Below, in pieces: positions 25,718 through 31,456 of a DNA stretch of 31,926 nt. This DNA comes from a virus. The notes below the pieces were generated by a model. It ran no database searches. It worked only from the letters and a program-made list of their open reading frames with translations, and was not told the origin of the DNA. Where the stretch lies: IMG/VR virus record IMGVR_UViG_3300020192_000054, positions 1-31,926 of that record; one strand, 5' to 3'. A program made the position numbers and the translations under genes. The stretch's first letter is position 1. Every line of letters begins with the position of its first letter.

Positions 25718-25909
25718 GTGAAAAAGCGCGTGTCTTTTAATTGCGATCTCTGCGGGCTTGATAAATATCGACGGATTTGGATCGAGCGCCTACGGGTCCG
25801 CGTCTGTAGTAAATGCGAGGCCATGGCATGTTCTACCCATCTATTTCCCTCCCTATCTATCCTTAAACTAGATTTAAAGGCCATTAAGGACCCTAAAAAG
25901 GCTAGTTGA
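25718..25909 (+). CDS. Small zinc-ribbon protein, 63 aa
   Basis: This frame starts at GTG 25718 with a G-rich sequence upstream. It holds two CxxC pairs (NCDLCGL and VCSKCEA) that would bind zinc, followed by a hydrophobic-basic tail. It is the first gene of the plus-strand region. Small CxxC proteins are common in early phage regions and often unknown in function. The gene is short and the start is weakly supported. Confidence 0.5.
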   Translation: MKKRVSFNCDLCGLDKYRRIWIERLRVRVCSKCEAMACSTHLFPSLSILKLDLKAIKDPKKAS

Positions 25910-25950
25910 TTCAAATGGTTAGTCTTTACACCCAATGCGTTAGATTAAGC

Positions 25951-25979
25951 TTTACTATCCTATCTAGATGGGTTATATT
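25951..25979 (+). promoter_or_regulatory. Promoter candidate TTTACT-N17-TATATT
   Basis: TTTACT at 25951-25956 and TATATT at 25974-25979 are separated by 17 bases, the ideal sigma-70 spacing, and each box is close to consensus. The predicted start would be near 25986, ahead of the gene at 26001. Nearby ATCTAGAT (25961-25968) is a palindrome that might be an operator. Confidence 0.45.
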
Positions 25980-26000
25980 ATCTAAATAGGAGAGCGAATC

Positions 26001-26177
26001 ATGAATGACATCCACCAAAAAGCAATCGAGATGGTTCAGGAAACGGTTAACCGCCTGGAAATATATCGCCGCGTCGTCGGTAAAGAGAACCACTACACCA
26101 TAGACCAGATCAATGAGGCTTGCTCGCATCTTATCAAGGCCAATCACATTCTAGAAAACCTGAAAAACGAGGAGTAA
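26001..26177 (+). CDS. Small helical protein, 58 aa
   Basis: ATG 26001 has an AGGAGA site 8 bases upstream and reads 58 residues (MNDIHQKAIEMVQETVNRLE at the start, ENLKNEE at the end) to TAA 26177. The next gene starts 4 bp later. The product looks entirely helical. The good ribosome site and promoter candidate support it as a real gene; function is unknown. Confidence 0.65.
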   Translation: MNDIHQKAIEMVQETVNRLEIYRRVVGKENHYTIDQINEACSHLIKANHILENLKNEE

Positions 26178-26181
26178 TTTT

Positions 26182-26520
26182 ATGAATGATTTATTAAATA
26201 AAAAATGTCCTATGTGTGCCGAAGAAATTTTAATCAACGCCCTCAAATGCAAACACTGCGGCGAGATGGTGGATCGAAACATTAAGTTTAAAGAGGAAGC
26301 GATCGTTGTTGCTGTAAAGCCCGCCTTTCATAGAGGGGTTGCAGCCATTCTCTCAGTATTCATCCCAGGACTGGGTCAGATGTACGCCGGACGGGTCGGC
26401 ACGGGACTCGCCTGGCTTATGTTTACCTTTTTCGGATACGTTCTTTTTATTATACCCGGACTAGCTCTGCATGTGGCTTGCATTTTAGAGGCTACGAACG
26501 TCTCTAAGGTGAAGGCTTAA
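26182..26520 (+). CDS. Zinc-ribbon plus TM2-like membrane protein
   Basis: This 112-aa protein has an N-terminal zinc ribbon (KCPMCAEEI ... CKHCGEM). A TM2-like domain follows (IPGLGQMYAGRVGTGLAWLM, then FIIPGLALHVACILEA), giving two transmembrane helices. TM2 proteins in bacteria are small inner-membrane proteins of unclear role. In a phage it might alter the host envelope or exclude superinfection, but this is inference. It lies in an early-type group of small genes. Confidence 0.65.
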   Translation: MNDLLNKKCPMCAEEILINALKCKHCGEMVDRNIKFKEEAIVVAVKPAFHRGVAAILSVFIPGLGQMYAGRVGTGLAWLMFTFFGYVLFIIPGLALHVACILEATNVSKVKA

Positions 26521-26522
26521 AA

Positions 26523-26759
26523 ATGTTTCTATGTAAACTCTGCGACCGGAAAAAGTCCGATGATCAATCCCGGAATCTATATCTAAGCTCTGACGACATA
26601 CTTTTCGTTTGCATTGTGTGCCATGGGATTGTGTCCCGCTATAGGTACGAGGCAGCTAAGGCGGCCGGGTCTCGCGTGACTGAGAAAAAGGCGCGGTCTA
26701 GTGTCGAGAACGGGAAATTAGGCGGGCGACCTAAAAAGGTTCTACGTGGAACACTGTGA
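26523..26759 (+). CDS. Small double-CxxC protein, 78 aa
   Basis: This protein starts 2 bp after the previous stop. It has FLCKLCDRK and FVCIVCHGI zinc-binding pairs and ends VENGKLGGRPKKVLRGTL, a basic ending often seen in phage and plasmid DNA-associated proteins. It may bind DNA. The stop is 6 bp before the relic of tnpB. No further assignment is possible. Confidence 0.55.
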   Translation: MFLCKLCDRKKSDDQSRNLYLSSDDILFVCIVCHGIVSRYRYEAAKAAGSRVTEKKARSSVENGKLGGRPKKVLRGTL

Positions 26760-26765
26760 CAACGC

Positions 26766-26900
26766 ATGTGGCCATTTGAATGCGTCTCCTGTGGAAGCAG
26801 GGCTCACGCGGACATAAACGCGGCGCGAGCAATAGCACGAAAGGGTTCGGAGATTATCAGGCTCCGTTTTGTACCTCCTGAATGCTTAGCTCCTAGTTAG
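26766..26900 (+). pseudogene. Relic of a second tnpB: only the C-terminal zinc ribbon and RuvC-III part
   Basis: The 44-codon frame from ATG 26766 to TAG 26900 reads WPFECVSCGSRAHADINAAR, homologous to the FKCTTCGSRTHADVNAGR end of the full tnpB. It retains the second zinc-ribbon half and the RuvC-III aspartate but nothing upstream, so it cannot be a nuclease. The protein part before FEC has been deleted, while the RNA-coding 3' end is kept. It may be transcribed from the early genes upstream. Confidence 0.75.
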
Positions 26901-26938
26901 GGCCTCTCTAGGGGTTCCAGAGGGGCTAGTCAGCATCT
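26843..26938 (+). ncRNA. Solo omega-RNA-like scaffold left by the tnpB relic
   Basis: GGGTTCGGAG ... ATCAGGCTCCGTT (26843-26868) matches the same stretch of the full element at 1019-1044, with pairing CGGAG/CTCCG. A second hairpin follows: CCTCT (26903-26907) / AGAGG (26919-26923), extended by TAG/CTA. The block ends with TCAGCATCT at 26930-26938, the same 9 bases that close the full element. The hairpin sequences differ but the order is kept. If the scaffold ends there, the guide would start at 26939. Confidence 0.5.
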
Positions 26939-26999
26939 ACATAGGTCCTTAGGGCTTAGTCCTTCGCCCGGAGCATCCCGCGAGCATGAGCGCAGCGTT

Positions 27000-27062
27000 A
27001 TGCCTCTAGGTCTAGATACTCTTTTACTTATATCGTTAGCTATTGCGTTAAATTTATTTTGA
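27000..27062 (+). CDS. Possible hydrophobic 20-aa peptide
   Basis: ATG 27000 to TGA 27062 encodes a 20-residue, strongly hydrophobic peptide containing LLLISLAIALNLF. Such peptides resemble type I toxins of the Ibs kind, and a GC-rich hairpin follows at 27067-27103. There is no clear ribosome site, and the ATG lies in a possible GCAT/ATGC stem. It may be chance in an AT-rich stretch. Confidence 0.2.
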   Translation: MPLGLDTLLLISLAIALNLF

Positions 27063-27102
27063 AACGCTCGGGGTTTTTAGTTTTATAACTTACTCGCCCC
27101 GA

Positions 27103-27181
27103 GGTTAAATTGATTTTACTACAAACTCAATTGGTCTAACCGTAAAGCATTTCGCAGGTAAAAACCAATAAAATTTGTAGT
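27103..27181 (+). ncRNA. Element with two mutually exclusive hairpins
   Basis: Form A pairs GGTTA+AATTGA (27103-27113) with TCAATT (27127-27132) and TAACC (27137-27141). Form B pairs ACTACAAA (27118-27125) with TTTGTAGT (27174-27181), and ATTGGT (27130-27135) with ACCAAT (27164-27169). The two forms share bases and compete; alternatively the loop of A pairs downstream as a pseudoknot. This is the layout of a switching leader RNA. No ligand or regulated gene can be named. Confidence 0.4.
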
Positions 27182-27192
27182 GTTAGTTTTGG

Positions 27193-27490
27193 TGGCCCTC
27201 TCATTGGCCATACAGTGTTCGCTATATTCTTTGGGGAATGCGGGCATGGGGATGCGGAATCCCTCGTGGGCGAAAGCTCATTAGCATAGTCTCTAGACCC
27301 TTTTTCGTAGAGACATTTGGGAAGTACGACGATAGCGACCGAGCGACGGTTGAGATTAGTTCGTGATGTTAGCGGGGAACCCTCTGGTCAAATCCAGGGT
27401 AATAGCGGAAATCACCCTTACAGAGAGGGGCAAGAGCTGCGGGCAGGGACTAGGTAGAATCGGTCTGACCCTGTTGGACAGGAAGTCCAG
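27193..27490 (+). ncRNA. Candidate large structured RNA, class not identified
   Basis: Visible helices in order: TGGCC/GGCCA (27193-27210). A three-way junction closed by ATGC/GCAT (27238-27241 with 27284-27287) holds GGGAT/ATCCC (27249-27263) and GGGC-GAAA-GCTC (27268-27279), a GNRA tetraloop. Next are GTCTCTA/TAGAGAC (27289-27314), ACCCT/AGGGT (27379-27400), long-range GACCGA/TCGGTC (27337-27342 with 27460-27465) and GGACT/AGTCC (27447-27451 with 27484-27488), and CCTGT/ACAGG (27470-27482). The last three form a knotted core with some likeness to group I intron P3, P7 and P8. Phage giant RNAs (GOLLD, ROOL) are another possibility. No splice sites were found. Confidence 0.45.
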
Positions 27491-27625
27491 CATAAATAGC
27501 GTATAGCACATCAGTTAGTACAGGTATCTACGCCAGAGAATAAGAACATTGGGGACATGAATAAGTCTTATTTAAGCACTCCTCCGCTCACTCGCTCTGG
27601 TTGAGTTTAAGTCAAGAGGTTTTGA

Positions 27626-27724
27626 ATGAAACAAATGGTTGAATTAAAAAAAATAGAACCAATAAAAGCTTTAGAAAGTGAAATTAAGCTTTACAAAACT
27701 GACTTTAGAAAGCAGCTATCTTAA
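27626..27724 (+). CDS. Small ORF, 32 aa
   Basis: ATG 27626 has AAGAGGT five bases upstream, a good ribosome site, and encodes a 32-residue helical, lysine-rich peptide (MKQMVELKKIEPIKALES at its start) ending at TAA 27724. It is the first likely coding sequence after the structured region. It could be a small regulator or leader peptide. Nothing else supports it. Confidence 0.4.
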   Translation: MKQMVELKKIEPIKALESEIKLYKTDFRKQLS

Positions 27725-27788
27725 CTCGCGTAATCACAAGAGCCTGTAATCTAGTCGATTTACATATAAATTAAAACAAATCTGTCTG

Positions 27789-27829
27789 TTTACATCCAAA
27801 AATAAACAAAGTATTACGCAATGTAATAC
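27789..27829 (+). promoter_or_regulatory. Promoter TTTACA-N17-TATTAC with an overlapping operator palindrome
   Basis: TTTACA (27789-27794) and TATTAC (27812-27817) are 17 bases apart. The -10 box lies inside a perfect palindrome, GTATTAC-gcaat-GTAATAC (27811-27829), well placed for repression. The gene at 27846 follows with a GAGG site. A second TTTACAT occurs 30 bp upstream at 27759. It would drive the erf-ssb module. Confidence 0.5.
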
Positions 27830-27845
27830 CTGTGAGGATCATTAA

Positions 27846-28238
27846 ATGGATAGAGAAATGCTTCTAGTTAAAGAACAGCGCATGAGGGGTGCCATGAACG
27901 AGATCATCCCCGATTATATGCATGGAAGCATTATGCATTGGCTTTGGAATGGCGTTGAACCTGGGCCTTTCTTAGCCTCTATTATCTGTAACAACCTAAA
28001 AGGTGCTGTCTTCGCGGCCGATACTACGAATAAACAAATCATCGTTGCCTATGTAGAATTCTTTAGTTGGTACATGCCTGGCGCTTCATGGGGCTCGTTA
28101 GAAAAGATGACTAAATGGTCTAATGCCGGCGGATGGAATGGGATGCTAAATGCCGATCCCACAGAAAGCCTCAAACACATCTTTACGGTGCTGTCTGACG
28201 GAGGAAATGATGCACAGATGAACCTGGGTCTTTCTTAG
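27846..28238 (+). CDS. Hypothetical protein, 130 aa, with a rearranged C-terminus
   Basis: This protein has a Trp- and Met-rich sequence (YMHGSIMHWLWNGVEPGPFL, then VEFFSWYMPGASWGSLEKMT) similar in style to small phage proteins of the early recombination region. No family is recognised. The last 13 codons derive from a 78-bp insertion at 28201-28278. Without it the frame would end SDEGMGL with a stop overlapping the erf start. It is the first gene after the promoter at 27789. Confidence 0.6.
   Translation: MDREMLLVKEQRMRGAMNEIIPDYMHGSIMHWLWNGVEPGPFLASIICNNLKGAVFAADTTNKQIIVAYVEFFSWYMPGASWGSLEKMTKWSNAGGWNGMLNADPTESLKHIFTVLSDGGNDAQMNLGLS
27956..28011 (+). repeat. Direct repeat, copy 1 (56 bp)
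   Basis: It matches 28219-28274 with one mismatch (27966 C, 28229 T). Here it is part of the coding sequence around GVEPGPFLASIICNNLKGAV. It is the likely source of most of the insertion found 263 bp downstream. Confidence 0.85.
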
Positions 28239-28278
28239 CCTCTATTATCTGTAACAACCTAAAAGGTGCTGTCTGACG
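28201..28278 (+). repeat. Patchwork 78-bp insertion made of two local sequences
   Basis: GGTGCTGTCTGACG occurs at 28187-28200 and again at 28265-28278. The segment between is made of a 19-base piece (28201-28219) identical to 28812-28830, joined to the 56-bp copy of 27956-28011 at 28219-28274. One source lies upstream and one downstream, which suggests template switching during replication or recombination. An assembly error is the alternative. Confidence 0.75.
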
Positions 28279-28291
28279 AGGGAATGGGGCT

Positions 28292-29320
28292 ATGAAAAAA
28301 TCTGAATCAATAGCCGAACTAGCGAAAGCGCTCTGCAAGGTTCAATCTGATTTACGGCCTGCTCTCAAAGACAGTAATAACTTGTTCTTTAAATCGAAAT
28401 ATGCTGGCCTCGCCTCCATCTGGGATGCTATCCGTAAGCCCCTAGCTGACCACGGGCTATGTATCTCCCAAGGATCTGAACCCACCGCAGACAATAGGCT
28501 TAGAATCACCACCATGCTCATGCACACATCAGGCGAATGGCTTTGTAGCGCGTTCGAGGTCCAACTCCCTAGGAACGACCAGCAAGGACTAGGGAGCGCT
28601 ACCTCCTACCTCAGACGCTGCTCCCTGGCCGCCATCGTGGGCGTGACCCAGGAAGACGACGACGGGAATCTCTCGAGCTCTACTAACGCAGACGATAAAC
28701 TTAGAAATGAAAAACAAAGCCGACAAAACGAAAAGATTGAAAATGGAAAAGGATTACCTAGCGAGGGAAAGAGGAATGATCAAAATAGTTTGGTCACTAA
28801 CAGGCCGGGTAGAGGAAATGATGCACAGATTGTCGGCGCTAGAGGATCAGCTAATCAATACGGCGATAAAGGAAGTAAGGCGGGAGAAGTCAAAAAAGAA
28901 GCCGCCAAAGAAAAAGAAACCCCTAACGCATTAGATGAACAGATCAAAGGAAACGATGTACCGCCTAGTGGATCAAATAGCGGAAAACCTAAACAAGCGA
29001 TTACCCAAGTCCCAGGAGGAGCTAGATCCAAGAACGTTATCGCTCCTAAAGTCGCTGATCCAACAAATCAGGCAACACCGAAAACAGGAAAAGAAGAGAT
29101 AACCGAACGCCAGGGCGAACCGCTTCCCCCTATCGAGGATGTTCCTGACGCCGAACTTAAAAAATATGTCTCAAAATGCTGGCCCATGAAGAAAATGAGT
29201 AACCCGATCGTGCATGCAAAGATGATGGCCGCCATCCATGAAATAGAACGCAGAGGATCTAAAATAGATCGTCGAGGAATGCCCGAGCTCGTTACGCCCG
29301 GAGAAGGATCAGTGCAATGA
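28292..29320 (+). CDS. erf: Erf-family single-strand annealing protein
   Basis: Residues 1-130 carry the ERF pattern (NNLFFKSKYAGLASIWDAIR, then LRITTMLMHTSGEWLCS, then GLGSATSYLRRCSLAAIVGV, then EDDDGN). These proteins anneal complementary strands in phage recombination and help circularise DNA. A long, polar, low-complexity linker (~133-270) follows, then a conserved C-terminal part with PPIEDVPDAELKKYVSKCWP. At 342 aa it is longer than P22 Erf because of the linker. The linker overlaps a second open frame at 28707-28934. The SSB start overlaps its stop. Confidence 0.85.
   Translation: MKKSESIAELAKALCKVQSDLRPALKDSNNLFFKSKYAGLASIWDAIRKPLADHGLCISQGSEPTADNRLRITTMLMHTSGEWLCSAFEVQLPRNDQQGLGSATSYLRRCSLAAIVGVTQEDDDGNLSSSTNADDKLRNEKQSRQNEKIENGKGLPSEGKRNDQNSLVTNRPGRGNDAQIVGARGSANQYGDKGSKAGEVKKEAAKEKETPNALDEQIKGNDVPPSGSNSGKPKQAITQVPGGARSKNVIAPKVADPTNQATPKTGKEEITERQGEPLPPIEDVPDAELKKYVSKCWPMKKMSNPIVHAKMMAAIHEIERRGSKIDRRGMPELVTPGEGSVQ
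28707..28934 (+). CDS. Possible overprinted ORF inside the erf linker
   Basis: A 75-codon frame in the +1 phase relative to erf encodes a coiled-coil-like protein (IVWSLTGRVEEMMHRLSALE) with a lysine- and proline-rich tail. It lies exactly across the low-complexity part of Erf, so that region may be an older gene overprinted or fused into erf. No ribosome site is seen. It may also be a chance frame in A-rich DNA. Confidence 0.25.
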   Translation: MKNKADKTKRLKMEKDYLARERGMIKIVWSLTGRVEEMMHRLSALEDQLINTAIKEVRREKSKKKPPKKKKPLTH

Positions 29321-29742
29321 ATGTAAATAAAGCGATTTTAATCGGTCGATTGGGGAAAAAGGTAGAAATTAAACTATCGAAAAATAATAAACCCTACGCG
29401 CATCTCTCGATCGCAACCAAGGATTTTGATAAATCCACCACCTGGCATCGCGTATCCGTATTTAATCAATCGGCAGACTATATGGATAAATATGCATCCG
29501 TCGGGGATACGATCTATGTCGAAGGGGAGATTAAAAATAGCCAATATAAAGACAAAAATGGCGTCATGCAAAATAGCTCAAACATCATGGCCCATCAAAT
29601 CTCTATCGTAGATAAGGCCGCTGCAAGGAAAGCCAGCCCTTCGCCAGATGTTTTTGATCCCAATTTCGATCAAGACATGCCGACCATATCGCGGCCAACC
29701 AGGGCCATGGATCCACCCCTGTTCGAGGAAGACTTCCCGTGA
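29317..29742 (+). CDS. ssb: Single-stranded DNA-binding protein
   Basis: This 141-aa protein shows the SSB OB-fold pattern: NKAILIGRLGKKVEIK, then YAHLSIATKD, then TTWHRVSVFNQSADYMDKYA, then GDTIYVEGEIKNSQYKDKNG. A disordered linker follows and an acidic tip (LFEEDFP) similar to the usual DDDIPF. The tip recruits partner proteins. It protects single strands during replication and works with Erf, whose stop its start overlaps. Confidence 0.9.
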   Translation: MNVNKAILIGRLGKKVEIKLSKNNKPYAHLSIATKDFDKSTTWHRVSVFNQSADYMDKYASVGDTIYVEGEIKNSQYKDKNGVMQNSSNIMAHQISIVDKAAARKASPSPDVFDPNFDQDMPTISRPTRAMDPPLFEEDFP

Positions 29743-29957
29743 GCGTGTGTAAAAAATGTAATTACGAGGGCCAATATTTACACGCCACTACTTGGAAAAT
29801 GATCCCGTGTGATTCATGTAGTGTATTCGATGAAAAAGTAAACGAACTTATTGACGAAGTTCAAGACACGAAGTTCTATAAAAGAGATCAGGCCATGGAT
29901 GATCGGAAAATCCAAGAAGCATGGAATGAGAAAAACAAAACTAAAAGGGATGAATGA
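29739..29957 (+). CDS. Small double-CxxC protein, 72 aa
   Basis: It starts at GTG 29739, overlapping the ssb stop (GTGA). It has CKKCNYEG and PCDSCSV pairs for zinc binding, then a charged helical part. It might be a DNA-binding or adaptor protein of the recombination module. Function unknown. Confidence 0.55.
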   Translation: MSVCKKCNYEGQYLHATTWKMIPCDSCSVFDEKVNELIDEVQDTKFYKRDQAMDDRKIQEAWNEKNKTKRDE

Positions 29958-30183
29958 ACTCGTGATTTTAAAATCTAATATTCCAATTAAAAACCCTAGG
30001 CAAAACCCCATGACCGTCTACTCGCTGCGTATCCCTAGGTTTTATCTACAAGAAGCGGATCGACTCGGGATTAATCTACCTGAAATGCTCAGAGCCACGC
30101 TCATCGCAGCAATTAATAGTTTAACCGATAGATCCGCCATGAGTGTGAAACCGAAAAGACCTTGGAAAAGAAAAGGCCCCTAA
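29950..30183 (+). CDS. Possible ribbon-helix-helix DNA-binding protein, 77 aa
   Basis: ATG 29950 is preferred because it overlaps the previous stop by 8 bp; the frame is open further upstream inside the previous gene. The central part (VYSLRIPRFYLQEADRLGIN, then LPEMLRATLIAAINSL) has a strand followed by two helices, like ribbon-helix-helix regulators. The C-terminus is very basic (PKRPWKRKGP). It might regulate phage promoters; the fold is only suggested. Confidence 0.45.
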   Translation: MNELVILKSNIPIKNPRQNPMTVYSLRIPRFYLQEADRLGINLPEMLRATLIAAINSLTDRSAMSVKPKRPWKRKGP

Positions 30184-30320
30184 GTGATCGGATCACCCAG
30201 AGGCCAATATAGAGAACCTGCTGTATTAATGTTCTTACCGGAGTAAGTACGAGTGACGATTTTAATTTTATCGCCCACGTCTAGGCTAGTCAATGCATGC
30301 TTATTGTTGGAGCCAATTGC

Positions 30321-30503
30321 ATGACGATAAAGTCTGAAACAGACCGTTACCAGCGCTGGCTTAGTAAAGAAATTAAACTCGCCGAATCTCTGATCAAAAA
30401 GAAACGATCTCCTTATAATTTTTCACTTGTTACAGGCACGCTTGATGCCCTTAAGAAGGCGCCTGATAAATACGTTTCGTTTAAAAAAGACGGAGCACCA
30501 TGA
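30321..30503 (+). CDS. Hypothetical protein, 60 aa
   Basis: ATG 30321 is chosen because GGAG lies 9 bases upstream; an earlier in-frame start at 30297 lacks a site. The product is basic and helical (YQRWLSKEIKLAESLIKKKR). It overlaps the next gene by 4 bp. No family recognised. The 137-bp gap before it is the largest in this packed operon. Confidence 0.5.
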   Translation: MTIKSETDRYQRWLSKEIKLAESLIKKKRSPYNFSLVTGTLDALKKAPDKYVSFKKDGAP

Positions 30504-30895
30504 TTTCTTTTAGGGGAAAGTATTCTAAGAAAAAAGGGAAATACGGTGCTCAGAAGGTCTCTTCCGATGGCTATTCTTTTAGTTCAAAACTAGAGGCCGC
30601 CACCTACCAGATCTTAAAACTAAGAGTGGTCGCAGGGGAAATCAAATCAATTGATTGTCAGGTCTGCGTCTATTTAACCAAGGCGCGCGTCCTTTATATC
30701 CCTGATTTTAAATGCGAGCTCACCGACGGGCAAATTATCTACGTCGAAAGCAAAGGATTTGAAGCCGCTCGTTGGCCCACGATTAAAAAGCTTTGGCTAT
30801 GGTATGGCCCGGCACCGCTAGAAATCTATAAGGGTAATTATGATCGCCCATTTCTAGCTGAAACCATCTACCCAAAACAGCATGGCGGGGACTAA
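30500..30895 (+). CDS. DUF1064-like phage nuclease
   Basis: This 131-aa protein has the DUF1064 pattern: KYGAQKVSSDGYSFSSKLEA, then YIPDFKCEL, then IIYVESKGFEA. Together SKLEA, PDF and ESKG resemble a PD-(D/E)xK nuclease core (E, D, ExK). Such proteins sit in phage recombination modules and are thought to resolve branched DNA, replacing RusA-type resolvases. That role is inferred. It follows Erf and SSB in the same operon. Confidence 0.7.
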   Translation: MISFRGKYSKKKGKYGAQKVSSDGYSFSSKLEAATYQILKLRVVAGEIKSIDCQVCVYLTKARVLYIPDFKCELTDGQIIYVESKGFEAARWPTIKKLWLWYGPAPLEIYKGNYDRPFLAETIYPKQHGGD

Positions 30896-31253
30896 CTACA
30901 CGTATGATCGGGAGAGTACAGCTTATAGATCCGGAGATGTTCGCCGTAGCCAGCCCCCGCGCGCACATGCGTCTCGTGACAAATCTCTTTTCGGTATGCT
31001 TATTTTAAATGTTGAGGATTTATTAAATATGGCAAAATGCTCGGCAATATGGAAAACGATGGACGATATCTTAGATAAGAATGGTCCAGGGCCATTCTCT
31101 ACTTTCCTTATTTCTAAGGCATCAAGAAGAGGGAAAAAGCTTGAACAACTCCTACGTATTGTTTCTCAATATAAAAAAGCCATGGATACGGGCGTAGATA
31201 AAGCGTTCATACAGGCTCTTATGTTTAAAGCCTGTTTAGATCTAAATAAATGA
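30882..31253 (+). CDS. Hypothetical protein, 123 aa
   Basis: It starts inside the nuclease gene with 14 bp overlap. The N-terminus is polar and Arg-rich (ESTAYRSGDVRRSQPPRAHA), while the C-terminal two thirds are helical (IWKTMDDILDKNG, then KLEQLLRIVSQYKKAMDTG). No motif is recognised. The next gene overlaps its stop by 4 bp. Confidence 0.5.
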   Translation: MAGTNYTYDRESTAYRSGDVRRSQPPRAHASRDKSLFGMLILNVEDLLNMAKCSAIWKTMDDILDKNGPGPFSTFLISKASRRGKKLEQLLRIVSQYKKAMDTGVDKAFIQALMFKACLDLNK

Positions 31254-31456
31254 AAACCCTATTCGTTTATTGCTCATCTCTTGAGTGCTCCCATAGGCAG
31301 CAAAGGGAAAGGGGCAAGAAAGTACGAGATGGACTTGCTATGATAGAGAAAAGTTCAGAGGAAGCTAAGAGAGATAAATGCCCCGATTGTGGACACTACT
31401 TATTTTTTCAGAGAAAACCGCTTGAATCTCAAAAATGGAGGAGAAACCTAAAATGA
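31250..31456 (+). CDS. Small zinc-ribbon protein, 68 aa
   Basis: Starting 4 bp inside the previous gene (ATGA), it has a CSSLEC pair near the start and CPDCGHYLFF later, with basic segments between. It may bind zinc and nucleic acid. It is the fifth small CxxC protein on this strand. Function unknown. Confidence 0.5.
   Translation: MKTLFVYCSSLECSHRQQRERGKKVRDGLAMIEKSSEEAKRDKCPDCGHYLFFQRKPLESQKWRRNLK

Larger units (their letters stand above)
26939..27625 (+). other. 687-bp region without a convincing protein gene, rich in potential RNA helices
   Basis: No open frame of more than about 25 codons with a ribosome site is seen before 27626. The region contains GGGC/GCCC (26952-26969), GCAT/ATGC (26973-27003), CTCGGGG/CCCCGAG (27067-27103), the alternative helices at 27103-27181, and the dense structure at 27193-27490. 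A hydrophobic 20-codon frame lies at 27000-27062. AATAAG repeats sit near 27539-27570. The density of exact complementarity is higher than expected in ordinary spacer DNA, though no fold was computed. Confidence 0.5.

Noticed and set aside
25684-25935. Minus-strand frame of 83 codons
   Set aside because: It overlaps the plus-strand zinc-ribbon frame, whose CxxC pairs look more like a real protein; it also runs across the divergent intergenic region.
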